Source: CAZRXG01 sp964603985
GTDB lineage: Bacteria; Chloroflexota; Anaerolineae; Aggregatilineales; UBA3940
Assembly (NCBI GenBank): GCA_964603985.1
Contig: CAZRXG010000059.1
Location: 1 to 18,360 of the forward strand
Length of the DNA stretch: 18,360 nucleotides
Reading direction: 5' to 3'
In this document: piece after piece, positions 1 through 7,655 of the stretch
How positions within the stretch are numbered: position 1 is the first letter of the stretch
Layout of the letters: each line of letters begins with the position of its first letter
Translations under genes and position numbers: made by a program
The notes under the pieces: model-generated
What the model saw: the letters and a program-made list of their open reading frames with translations, nothing else
Database searches by the model: none
What the model was told of the DNA's origin: nothing

Positions 1-17
1 TGCAGCCGGAGGCTGCA
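1..17. other. Perfect 7-bp hairpin at window edge
   Basis: TGCAGCC (1-7) and GGCTGCA (11-17) pair perfectly around a 3-nt loop. No U-tract follows on the plus strand, and the minus-strand continuation lies outside the window. It may be the end of a terminator for a gene to the left, or one more GC-rich intergenic palindrome. Confidence 0.4.
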
Positions 18-438
18 AAACTGCACGTCAGGGCAAATTTGCCGGGGCGCACATCCCAGACGGCGGGGCGTTGCAGGGAAACACTGTCCGCCGCCGTGAT
101 GGCCGTGAAGGGCTGATAAGCCACCAACCATCCCAGGCGTCTCTCAACCCGGCGCCGCCCGCATGCCACGACCGTGAACGAGCGTGGTGCGCTGCGATCC
201 TGCGCCGGGTGCCCCTCGGACGCGGGACACATATTCCGGGATGCCGGTTGTGCGCTGTTGGACACTCTCCTCCCCGTCCCACAGGCCCGCCTGACCTCGA
301 TCTTACGGCAGTCAGGAAGCCTGGGGACGGCACAGCACTCCCCCCACACATGAGGCAGACGCGGACACCTCGATCTTACGGCAGCGCCGGGACTCGCCTG
401 CCGGGCATGGGTGGGTTGGGTGCTGTGATGTGATTTTT
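18..438. other. Non-coding stretch, no supported gene
   Basis: No reading frame in this stretch looks like a protein. The longest frames are rich in Pro, Arg and Cys, lack domain motifs, and have no credible ribosome binding site. The only clear organised signal is an 18-bp direct repeat (listed separately). I saw no tRNA, no tmRNA and no complete RNase P RNA signature. Confidence 0.5.
294..384 (+). repeat. 18-bp direct repeat, two copies
   Basis: ACCTCGATCTTACGGCAG occurs exactly at 294-311 and again at 367-384, start-to-start distance 73 bp. Flanking bases are not similar beyond the 18-mer. There are only two copies and the unit is shorter than a normal CRISPR repeat, so this is not called an array. 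It could be a paired protein-binding site or a footprint of local duplication. Confidence 0.7.
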
Positions 439-440
439 AC

Positions 441-489
441 TCTCACCCCCTCCGGCCCTTCGGGCCACCTCCCCCGCAAGCAGGGGAGG
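441..489. repeat. REP-like intergenic palindrome
   Basis: Two adjacent hairpins make up this element: GGCCC (454-458) with GGGCC (462-466), and CCTCCCC (468-474) with GGGGAGG (483-489). It opens with CTCACCCCC. The layout (CTCACCCC start, GC-rich hairpins, GGGGAGG end) matches the dispersed palindromic repeats common between genes in high-GC bacteria. Similar CCTCACCCC-type sequence occurs at 757 and, inverted, at the window end. It could end transcription from the right, but no U-tract follows on the minus strand. Confidence 0.6.
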
Positions 490-491
490 AA

Positions 492-657
492 TGTCTGCGG
501 GGGTGTGTCGCATGAACATGGCGACACTTGAGTTTGCAGACAAGGTTCGGGCTATCCCGGCGAGAGGCAAGCGACCCGCATGGGTGGTGGATCGGAGTCC
601 ACTCCATGCGAGGTGCCACGCTCTCGCGGGTGCCTTCACAGGCGGTAATAGCTCATA
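492..657 (-). ncRNA. Candidate structured non-coding RNA, family unassigned
   Basis: A consensus minus-strand promoter (664-691) points into a gene-free segment with two well-formed folding domains. Domain 1: CCCGGCGAGAG (556-566) pairs with CTCTCGCGGG (621-630) with one bulge. Inside it CCCGCATGG (575-583) pairs with CCATGCGAGG (604-613), and innermost GTGGA (587-591) pairs with TCCAC (598-602). Domain 2: TGTCTGC (492-498) pairs with GCAGACA (536-542) enclosing GTGTCGC (505-511) and GCGACAC (521-527). The RNA would be roughly 165 nt if it starts near 657. The 3' end is uncertain because the following GC-rich hairpins lack a U-run. I could not match it to 6S, SRP, RNase P, tmRNA or a T-box. 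Existence and strand rest on promoter plus structure only. Confidence 0.4.
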
Positions 658-663
658 CGTTCT

Positions 664-691
664 ATTATAGCACGGGATGGGCGGATGTCAA
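664..691 (-). promoter_or_regulatory. Consensus sigma70-type promoter, minus strand
   Basis: On the minus strand TTGACA (691-686) is followed after 16 bp by TATAAT (669-664). Both hexamers match consensus exactly. Transcription would start near 657 and run toward position 1. No coding sequence follows, which is the main reason to suspect a non-coding RNA. Confidence 0.65.
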
Positions 692-711
692 TTGGACATA
701 TGTTCTAAAAA

Positions 712-729
712 GGTTGGGGTTGGGTTGGG
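712..729 (+). other. G-rich tract, possible G-quadruplex
   Basis: The plus strand has four G-runs (GG, GGGG, GGG, GGG), each separated by TT, giving a telomere-like (TTGGG)n stretch. One run has only two G, so only a two-tier quadruplex is possible. It lies about 20 bp upstream of the -35 box of the minus-strand promoter at 664-691. Confidence 0.3.
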
Positions 730-756
730 ATTAGTGGTCAGCGGATCAGCGATCAG

Positions 757-811
757 CTACCCTCACCCCAGCGCCGTTGGGCGAGGGAGATCGCCTGGCC
801 GGGGGCGATCT
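757..811. repeat. Second REP-like element with 8-bp hairpin
   Basis: The element begins CCCTCACCCCAGCG and contains GGGCGAGG. AGATCGCC (788-795) pairs perfectly with GGCGATCT (804-811). The same start and GGCGAGG core recur in inverted orientation at 18286-18357, so this looks like a dispersed intergenic repeat family. Confidence 0.5.
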
Positions 812-889
812 GCGAGCAATGGGGGTTGCGAATAGTATGGGCGTTATTTGCCTAACCACAACAGGCGTGGATCGCGTGAGAATAAATGA

Positions 890-912
890 AGGGGTGCAAC
901 ACGTGCACCCCT
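890..912 (-). terminator. Terminator hairpin after the slipin gene
   Basis: AGGGGTGCA (890-898) and TGCACCCCT (904-912) form a perfect 9-bp stem with a 5-nt loop, 41 nt beyond the slipin stop codon. On the minus strand it is followed by TCATTTATTC, a weak U-rich tail, so efficiency is uncertain. Confidence 0.55.
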
Positions 913-953
913 GTTTCGGTTCCGCTGCTATTGGGAGGCTGTCGAACGTGCGA

Positions 954-1748
954 TCACTCACTCCGCCCACTTTTGGCGAGGGCACGGGCCATCTCCGAAA
1001 AGGCGGAGAAGACGTCGATGGGAACGGGGAAGATGACGGTGCTGTTCTTCTCGACCGCGATCTCGGTCAGCGTTTGCAGGTAGCGCAACTGGATGGCCGC
1101 CGGTTCGGGGGCGATGGTGGCGGCGGCTTCGCGAAGCTGCTGGGCAGCCTGGTACTCGCCTTCGGCGTGGATGATCTTGGCGCGCTTCTCACGCTCGGCT
1201 TCAGCCTGGCGGGCCATGGCACGCTGCATGCTCTGCGGCAGTTCGACATCTTTAAGCTCAACCTGGCTGACCTTGATCCCCCAGTGCTCGGTGACCTCGT
1301 CAACGATGGTGGCAAGCTGGGTGTTGATGCGGTCGCGGTGAGCGAGCAACTCGTCCAGGTCGGCCTCGCCGATCACGCTTCGCAGGCTGGTCTGGGCGAT
1401 CTGCCAGGTGGCACGCTGGTAGTCCTCAATCTGGACGACAGCGTTCTCCGGGTCGATCACGCGGAAATAGGCAACGGCGTTGACCTTGACGGTCACATTA
1501 TCGTGGGTGATGGCCTCCTGGCTGGGGATATCGAGTGTGACCACACGCAGGTCAATCTTGACCATGCGGTCGATGATGGGGATGATGAAGAACAGCCCCG
1601 GCCCTTTGGCACCGACCAGGCGGCCAAGGCGGAAGATGACGCCCCGCTCGTATTCCTGCACCACACGCACCGCTGAGACCAGGAGGCCAACAACGATGAC
1701 GAGGGCTCCGATTAACAGACAACCGAGAGTCGTAAAGAGTTCTGCCAT
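954..1748 (-). CDS. Slipin / stomatin-like SPFH-domain membrane protein
   Basis: 264 residues. An N-terminal hydrophobic helix (about residues 5-27) is followed by the stomatin signature region (VVQEYERGVIFRLGRL, then KGPGLFFIIP at about 48-57). The SPFH/band-7 domain runs to about residue 190 and leads into an Ala/Glu-rich coiled-coil (AEAEREKRAKIIHAEGEYQ). This is the bacterial slipin architecture: a membrane-anchored protein facing the cytoplasm that oligomerises and organises membrane microdomains. Slipins are often encoded beside an NfeD-type partner. None is seen here, since the neighbours are a non-coding region and polA. The ATG at 1748 places the helix at the N-terminus as expected. 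A candidate promoter lies at 1810-1838 and a terminator hairpin at 890-912, suggesting a single-gene unit. The family call is firm; the cellular role is not. Confidence 0.9.
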   Translation of the reverse strand: MAELFTTLGCLLIGALVIVVGLLVSAVRVVQEYERGVIFRLGRLVGAKGPGLFFIIPIIDRMVKIDLRVVTLDIPSQEAITHDNVTVKVNAVAYFRVIDPENAVVQIEDYQRATWQIAQTSLRSVIGEADLDELLAHRDRINTQLATIVDEVTEHWGIKVSQVELKDVELPQSMQRAMARQAEAEREKRAKIIHAEGEYQAAQQLREAAATIAPEPAAIQLRYLQTLTEIAVEKNSTVIFPVPIDVFSAFSEMARALAKSGRSE

Positions 1749-1809
1749 AGACGGCTCACTTTCTCTTCAGTCAAGGCCGGTACAACACAATGAGGATAAC
1801 CCTGATCTC

Positions 1810-1838
1810 ATTATAGCCGAATCCGCCGCCAAGTCCAG
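1810..1838 (-). promoter_or_regulatory. Candidate slipin promoter
   Basis: On the minus strand a perfect -10 box TATAAT (1815-1810) lies about 60 bp before the slipin ATG. The best -35 at 17-bp spacing is CTGGAC (1838-1833), a poor match, so activity would rest mainly on the -10. Confidence 0.45.
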
Positions 1839-1847
1839 CCCCTAAAA

Positions 1848-1883
1848 GTGGGGGAGGCCCGGAGGCGCGTTCACGTCCCCCAC
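1848..1883 (-). terminator. Rho-independent terminator of polA
   Basis: On the minus strand GTGGGGGA (1883-1876) pairs perfectly with TCCCCCAC (1855-1848) across a 20-nt loop, followed at once by TTTTA. It starts 12 nt after the polA stop codon and separates polA from the slipin transcript. Confidence 0.7.
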
Positions 1884-1895
1884 GCGGGTGGCGAC

Positions 1896-4700
1896 TTACT
1901 TGATGTCACCCCAGTTCGGCCCGGCGCTTACGTCGACGCGCAGGGGAACGTCGAGTGGGTAGGCGTTCTCCATCACCTCCACGACCAACTCGGTGGCCTG
2001 GTCGGTTTCCTCGTGCGGTGCTTCGAGGACCAGCTCGTCGTGAACCTGGAGGATCATCCGGCTCTTGAGGCCACGCTCGCGGAGCGCGTGGTGCAGCCTG
2101 ACCATCGCGATCTTGATGATGTCGGCGGCGGTGCCCTGGATGGGCATGTTGATGGCCTCACGCTCGGCGGCGCGGCGGGCGACCTCGGCCTGACGCCCGG
2201 CGCTCTCGGCGTGCAGCGCGGGGAAGTAGCGGCGGCGCTTAAGCAGCGTCTCGACGTAGCCCTTTTCGGCGGCCATGCGCCGGGTGCCGTCCAGGTACTC
2301 GCGCACTCTGGGGAAGCGGGCGAAATAAGTTTCGATGAAGCTCTCGGCTTCGGCCAACGTCAGGCCGGACTCGCGGGCCAATCGGAAAGCGCCCATGCCG
2401 TACAGCAGGCCAAAGTTGACCGACTTGGCGAAGCCGCGCTGGAGGCCGGTAACCTGATCGAGAGGAACATCGAAGATGGCGGCGGCGGTGGTGGCGTGGA
2501 TATCCTGGTCTTCGTGGAAAGCGCGGCGCAGGGCCTCATCGCCGGAGACGTGGGCCAGCACGCGCAGCTCGACCTGCGAGTAGTCGGCGGCGATCAGGAC
2601 ATGCCCCGGCGCGGCGATGAAGGCGTAGCGCACACGACGCCCCAGGTCGGTGCGGATGGGGATGTTTTGCAGGTTGGGGTCGCTGGAGCTGATGCGACCG
2701 GTCACCGCGCCGGTCTGGTTGAAGGAGGTGTGGATGCGGCCTGTGCGCGGGTTGACCAGGGCGGGCAGGGCGTCGACGTAGGTGGAGCGCAGCTTCTCGG
2801 CCTCGCGGTACTCCAGGATGGCCTCAATGACGCCGGTGGTGTCACGCTCGCGCAGCGAGTCGAGCACGTCGGCGGCGGTCGAGTGGCGCCCGCTTGACGT
2901 TTTGCGTACGCCGTCGGTCGGCAGGCGCAAGTCCTCGAAGAGTGCCTTGCTGAGCTGCTGGGTGGAGTTGAGGTTGAACTGGTAGCCCACGAGCTCGTAG
3001 ATGCGGTCGATCAGGCCGCCGAGGATCTCGCCCAGTTCGGCGGACATCTCGCCGAGGAAGTCCACGTCGATCAGCACACCGGCCTGCTCCATAGCGGCCA
3101 GTGCGGGGACGAGGGGCATCTCGACCTCGTAGAACAGCTTTTCGAGGCCCTGTTCGGCAAGCTCGCGGCGGATCTGCTCCTGGAGGCGCAGGGTGACGTC
3201 GGCGTCGGCGGCGGCGTAGGGCGCGGCCTGCTCGATGGAGACCAGGTCCATCGTGATCTGCTTCTTGCCCGACCCGATCAGGTCTTCGATCTCGGTCATT
3301 TCGACGCCCAGGCGGACGAAAGCCATGCTCTTGAGGCCCAGCTTGCCGCGTGACACACCGGGGCGCAGCAGCCACTCGCCGATCATGGTGTCGAAGCTGA
3401 GGGGGTCGACCTTCAGCCCGTGACGCTCCATGATGACGGCGTCGTACTTGATGTTGTGGCCGTATTTAGGGATGCCGGGGTCGGTCAGGGCGGGGCGCAG
3501 GTGCTCGATGACGACCTCAAGCGGTAATTGGGGGTCGTCGCCGACACGGTGGCCGACCGGGATGTAGTAGCCCTCGCCCGGCTCGACGGCCAGTGAGATC
3601 CCGACCAGGTCGGCCCGCATCTGGTCGGTGCTGGTGGTCTCGGTGTCGAAGGCGATGGCCGGGGCCGAGGTGAGTTTTTCGGCCAGCGCGGCCAGTGCCG
3701 CTTCATCCTGAACGATGTGCGTGGTGGTTGGGGAGGTGGCCTGCACGGTGGGGACGGTGGAGGTGGAAGGAGGCAGATCGCCGAACAGGGGAAGCTGCTG
3801 GCCCTCCGCCAACGGCTGTTCCTCGGTGCCGGGGACCTGGGCGAGCAGCGAGCGGAACTCCAGCTCGCGGAAGATGTCGGCGACCTTCTGGCGGTCGTAG
3901 TCGCGGGTGCGGCAGGCTTCCAGGTCAAGCTCAACCGGCGCGTCGGTGACGATGCGGGCCAGCTCGTAGCTGAGGAAAGCCTGCTCGCGGCCCTGTTCCA
4001 GCGCGTTGCGGGCGCGGGTGCTGGTCACCTCGTCGAGGTGATCGTACAGGTTCTGGAGCGTCCCGTACTGCTGAAGCAGCGGCACGGCCGTCTTCTCGCC
4101 GACACCGGTCACGCCGGGGATGTTGTCGGACTTGTCGCCGACCAGGGCCTTGAAGTCGACAAGCTGCTCCGGCCTCAGCCCGTACTGCTCCTCGACGGCA
4201 GCCGGGTCGAAGCGCTGCACCTCGCCTGACCTGTGGCCCGGCAACTGGACGGCGGTATGCTCGTCGACCAGTTGGAGCAGATCGCGGTCGCCGGTGACGA
4301 TCAGCGTTTGCACGCCCATCTCGCCGGCCAGCCGGGCGACCGTGCCCAGGACATCGTCCGCCTCGTAGTTCTCGGCTTCCAGGACGGGGATGTTGAAGGC
4401 TTCCAGCACCTCGTGGATGCGCCCGATCTGCACCTGAAGCTCGTCGGGCATCTTCTCCCGCGTTCCCTTGTAGTCCTCGAACCGATCGTGGCGGAAGGTG
4501 CGGCCCGTGTCGAAGCTCACGGCCAGGTAGTCCGGCGGATCCTCGTCGTTGAGCAGGCTGACCAGCGTGCGGGCGAAGCCGTAGGTCGCGTTGGTCGGCT
4601 CCATCTGGCGCGTGGTGAGCATCTGGATGGCGAAGAACATGCGGTAAGCCAACCCGTGCCCATCGATCAAAACCAGTCTTTTGCGCTCTTCGGCAGCCAC
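1896..4700 (-). CDS. polA: DNA polymerase I, three-domain with proofreading
   Basis: 934 residues, close to the E. coli Pol I length (928). It is the repair and Okazaki-fragment polymerase, removing RNA primers and filling gaps. Residues 1 to about 290 are the 5'-nuclease (LVLIDGHGLAYR, SFDTGRTFRHDRF, TGDRDLLQLV, GDKSDNIPGVTGVGEKTA). About 330-510 is the 3'-5' exonuclease, with all signatures intact: FDTET (D352, E354), NIKYD and YAAADAD. Many bacterial Pol I proteins have lost these residues, so this enzyme should proofread. About 540-934 is the polymerase, with motif A DYSQVELR (D706), the O-helix RGFAKSVNFGLLYGM and motif C QVHDELVLE (D888). The start is GTG at 4700, chosen because AGGTGA lies 6 nt upstream; a nearby ATG is in another frame. 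A terminator follows at 1848-1883. No frameshift or missing catalytic residue was seen. Confidence 0.97.
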   Translation of the reverse strand: MAAEERKRLVLIDGHGLAYRMFFAIQMLTTRQMEPTNATYGFARTLVSLLNDEDPPDYLAVSFDTGRTFRHDRFEDYKGTREKMPDELQVQIGRIHEVLEAFNIPVLEAENYEADDVLGTVARLAGEMGVQTLIVTGDRDLLQLVDEHTAVQLPGHRSGEVQRFDPAAVEEQYGLRPEQLVDFKALVGDKSDNIPGVTGVGEKTAVPLLQQYGTLQNLYDHLDEVTSTRARNALEQGREQAFLSYELARIVTDAPVELDLEACRTRDYDRQKVADIFRELEFRSLLAQVPGTEEQPLAEGQQLPLFGDLPPSTSTVPTVQATSPTTTHIVQDEAALAALAEKLTSAPAIAFDTETTSTDQMRADLVGISLAVEPGEGYYIPVGHRVGDDPQLPLEVVIEHLRPALTDPGIPKYGHNIKYDAVIMERHGLKVDPLSFDTMIGEWLLRPGVSRGKLGLKSMAFVRLGVEMTEIEDLIGSGKKQITMDLVSIEQAAPYAAADADVTLRLQEQIRRELAEQGLEKLFYEVEMPLVPALAAMEQAGVLIDVDFLGEMSAELGEILGGLIDRIYELVGYQFNLNSTQQLSKALFEDLRLPTDGVRKTSSGRHSTAADVLDSLRERDTTGVIEAILEYREAEKLRSTYVDALPALVNPRTGRIHTSFNQTGAVTGRISSSDPNLQNIPIRTDLGRRVRYAFIAAPGHVLIAADYSQVELRVLAHVSGDEALRRAFHEDQDIHATTAAAIFDVPLDQVTGLQRGFAKSVNFGLLYGMGAFRLARESGLTLAEAESFIETYFARFPRVREYLDGTRRMAAEKGYVETLLKRRRYFPALHAESAGRQAEVARRAAEREAINMPIQGTAADIIKIAMVRLHHALRERGLKSRMILQVHDELVLEAPHEETDQATELVVEVMENAYPLDVPLRVDVSAGPNWGDIK

Positions 4701-4780
4701 TTTTCATCACCTCTCAGCCCGGCCAGAACGTTTCCCGCCAGCGGCCCACCCCGACTCTGGCAGAACAGATGAGCGACCCG

Positions 4781-4789
4781 ATCATACCA
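4781..4789 (-). promoter_or_regulatory. Candidate extended -10 promoter for polA
   Basis: On the minus strand TGG (4789-4787) followed by TATGAT (4786-4781) forms an extended -10 element (TGnTATGAT), placing the start about 75 nt before the polA GTG. No good -35 hexamer is visible at 16-18 bp. Confidence 0.4.
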
Positions 4790-4821
4790 CAGACCGGCCC
4801 AAAATGCCGAATCAAAACGAG

Positions 4822-4851
4822 CAGGCTCCCCGGTCGAGATCGGGGAGCCTG
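4822..4851 (-). terminator. Terminator of the amino-acid ABC transporter operon
   Basis: CAGGCTCCCCG (4822-4832) and CGGGGAGCCTG (4841-4851) form a perfect 11-bp stem that extends inward through a G-U pair to about 13 bp with a 4-nt loop. On the minus strand it is followed by CTCGTTTTGATTC, a displaced U-tract. It lies about 100 nt after the ATPase stop codon and just upstream of the polA promoter region. Confidence 0.65.
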
Positions 4852-4867
4852 GCGCTTCACGCAAGTA

Positions 4868-4892
4868 TGTGCGCACGGGTGTGTGCGCACGG
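4868..4892. repeat. Two tandem copies of an 11-bp motif with palindromic core
   Basis: TGTGCGCACGG occurs at 4868-4878 and 4882-4892 with a 14-bp period. Each copy contains the palindrome GTGCGCAC. It lies between the ATPase stop codon and the operon terminator. It may be a paired protein-binding site or simple slippage; nothing else supports a function. Confidence 0.5.
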
Positions 4893-4950
4893 ATGTGCGG
4901 TTGAGGGCAAAGCGGTCGCGTCTGGGCGACCGAGGAGCCGACACACCCGT

Positions 4951-5683
<733 letters not shown>

Positions 5684-5691
<8 letters not shown>

Positions 5692-7528
5692 CGGAACGCA
5701 ACCGCCTTTCCAGAAGGCCAACCAGCAGCGACAGGATGACCGTCATGCTGAGATATAACGCGGCAAGAGTGGTGTAAGACTCGCGGTAGCGGAACGAGGT
5801 ACCGGCGTGCAGCCGCGCTCGCTGGGTGATATCGCGCACGGCCAACACCGAGACGAGCGAGGAGTCCTTAACCATCGCCACGAAGTCGTTGCCGAGGGCA
5901 GGGAGCATGTTGCGGATGGCCTGCGGCAGAATGATGTGGCGCATCGACTGGCCGTAGCTCATGCCCAGTGACCGGGCGGCTTCCATCTGGCCCCGGCCAA
6001 TCGACTGGATACCTGCGCGGAAGATCTCGGCCAGGAAGGCCCCGTAGGTCACGGCAAGGGCAATGATGGCACGCAGGTGGAGCGGCACGGCCTGATTATC
6101 GAAGCTGGTAAAAACCCGGCCCACAACCGCGAGCGGCTTCCGGGCGGTCGTTACGGTGTAGATGTCGGGGTTGCTGCTTCGCGCGGACACGTAAGCCAGA
6201 TACCTGCCGTCCGGCGACCAGTTGGGCGATTTATCCTCGCCACGGGTGTACATCATACGCCGCAGGTCGCTGCCGTCGGCGTTCACGATGTAGATGTCGA
6301 GGTTGCCCGCGCTGCGGGAGGTGAATGCGATCCGCTCCCCATCCGGCGACCACTGCACATCCTGGTGGTCGGCCGCCTCATCCGTCACGCGGACCAGGCC
6401 GCTGCCATCCGGCTTCATGGTGTAGATGTTGAGGTAGACGCTGCCCCGCTTGGAGGTGAACGCGATCCGCTCCCCGTCCGGCGACCAGACCGGAAAGACA
6501 TCATCACCCGGCGAATCTGTCAGGCGGGTCACGTCGCCGCCGTCGGCGTCCATGACATAAACGTCGACGTTGCCCGACTCGTCCTTCGCCATGAAGGCGA
6601 TCTGCCTCCCGTCCGGTGACCAGGACAGATTAGACAGGCCGTCAGTCGATTTCCCGTAGGCGGGGACATCACCGGTGAGCTGCACCAGGTCGCTACCATC
6701 CACATTGACGCGGAAGATGTCAAACAAGGAATCCTCACGCTCGGACAGGAAGGCGATTTTTGTCCCATCCGGCGACCAGACCGGCGACACTTCGTTGGCC
6801 GGGGTTTCCACCAAGGCCCTCATGTTGCCCCCGTTGCTGTCGATGAGGTAGATGTCGGAGTCGTCTTCGTCTTCGGAGAGGAAGGCGATCTGCTCCCCAT
6901 CCGGCGACCAGGTCGGGGCAGAGTTTTCGTTGGCATTGTCGGTCAAACGCGTGACATCGTGCTCCCTTACCTCCAGGAGATAGAGGTCAACGCTCTTGTC
7001 TTCCTGGTTTTGAGAGGTGAAGGCGATCTGCTCCCCATTGGGCGACCAGGCCGGGAGCGTGTTCAGGTCAATCCCTTCCGTCAGGCGGTGGATACCAAGA
7101 GTTAAATCGCCCAGAGCATTGATCCCATCGACCACACTCGGCACTCCCACGAGCGCAATGTAAAAAATAAGGACCAATATCGGGATGCCGCGGATGATCT
7201 CGACGTAGAAGGTGGCGACGTTGTTGACGATGATGTTGCGGGAGATACGTCCAAGCCCGGCGAGCAGGCCAAACACCAGGGCGATGGCGTAGGCGATCAG
7301 CGTGGTGGTGATCGTCACGACCAGGCCCGGCTTCATGAAATTGAAGACCTCCCGGTAGTCCGCGTCCAAGTAGATGGCGAGGCCAACCCAGATGCTGATC
7401 AGAAACAAGCCGATCAGCCACAGGGGCAGCTTTGAGATGCGGGCCGACAGAGGATGTTGGCGGGCACGGATCAGTGTGTCCTCCGACAGGTCCGCATCGC
7501 CGGTTGGCTGGATGGGTGGATGATCCAC
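5684..7528 (-). CDS. Amino-acid ABC permease with inserted TolB/PD40-like beta-propeller
   Basis: 614 residues, about twice the usual permease length. Residues 35-54 form an extra N-terminal membrane helix. Residues about 66-130 carry two core helices of a GlnP/HisM permease, including the EIIRGIPILVLIFY motif. Residues about 141-460 are a propeller with seven repeats centred on WSP(D/N)G and [IL]A[FY], each with a DIY-type strand and a DADG/NADG-like turn. The permease then resumes at about 488 (AIIALAVTYGAFLAEIFR) with the coupling loop EAARSLGMSYGQSMRHIILPQAIR and two more helices to the C-terminus. In HisM-type topology the loop carrying the insert is extracytoplasmic, and both halves of the permease are complete, so this is an in-frame domain insertion and not a broken gene. 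The start is GTG at 7528 with GGGGT upstream; the next Met (residue 65) would remove the first helix. The propeller may shape binding-protein docking or bind a ligand (inference). Confidence 0.93.
6198..7053 (-). repeat. Seven tandem PD40/WD40-like repeats inside the permease gene
   Basis: The seven WSPDG-type codon blocks lie near 7040, 6900, 6768, 6612, 6478, 6343 and 6212, with spacing of about 130-155 bp (43-52 residues). Some copies are close at DNA level: the stretches near 6322-6354 and 6457-6489 differ at only a few bases. This suggests fairly recent repeat amplification or gene conversion within the propeller. Confidence 0.8.
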
Positions 7529-7597
7529 GGTTTACCCCATTTCCTGGTGAGCTGGAATATCAGGGAGAGTATACAGCAGGGTGTACATATGACAAAA

Positions 7598-7628
7598 CGG
7601 TGTGCAGAACGAACGGTTCTGCACACCG
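7598..7628 (-). terminator. Perfect 13-bp hairpin between binding-protein and permease genes
   Basis: CGGTGTGCAGAAC (7598-7610) and GTTCTGCACACCG (7616-7628) pair perfectly around a 5-nt loop. On the minus strand the stem is followed by TTTTG. It starts 28 nt after the binding-protein stop codon and about 70 nt before the permease start. Partial terminators or 3'-stabilising hairpins at this point are a known way to make more binding protein than membrane subunits. That role is inferred here. Confidence 0.65.
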
Positions 7629-7655
7629 AACTGCCGATTGCGGCGAAAGCCAGAG

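Noticed and set aside
100..280. RNase P RNA on the minus strand (GGCTTATC and GAGGAGAG-like strings)
   Set aside because: The invariant ACAGA(A) and GAGGAAAGUCC elements are not intact and the spacing is too short.
294..384. CRISPR array
   Set aside because: Only two 18-bp copies, no third unit, no cas genes.
71..433. 120-residue plus-strand frame in the left non-coding region
   Set aside because: No ribosome site and no domain; Pro/Arg-rich, and it runs across both copies of the direct repeat, as expected for a chance frame.
598..640. T-box antiterminator (GCGTGGCACCTCGC resembles the T-box core)
   Set aside because: The match is partial, too little leader precedes it for a stem I, and no aminoacyl-tRNA or amino-acid gene follows on that strand.
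492..657. 6S RNA identity for the structured segment
   Set aside because: The 5' and 3' ends do not pair into a closing stem and no large central bubble is evident.
640..715. tRNA-like start GGCGGTAATAGCTC
   Set aside because: No T-loop GTTCRA at the right distance and no cloverleaf can be drawn.
777..1676. Long plus-strand reading frame opposite the slipin gene
   Set aside because: It is the antisense shadow of a clear SPFH gene; its protein is low-complexity Gly/Asp/Leu-rich with no domain motif.
1848..2897. Long plus-strand reading frame opposite polA
   Set aside because: Antisense to the polymerase domain of polA; Gly/Val/Asp-biased composition typical of an antisense frame in GC-rich DNA.
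5692..5721. Longer start of the ATPase at ATG 5721
   Set aside because: It would overlap the permease by 38 nt and add an unconserved-looking tail; ATG 5691 gives the normal coupling overlap.
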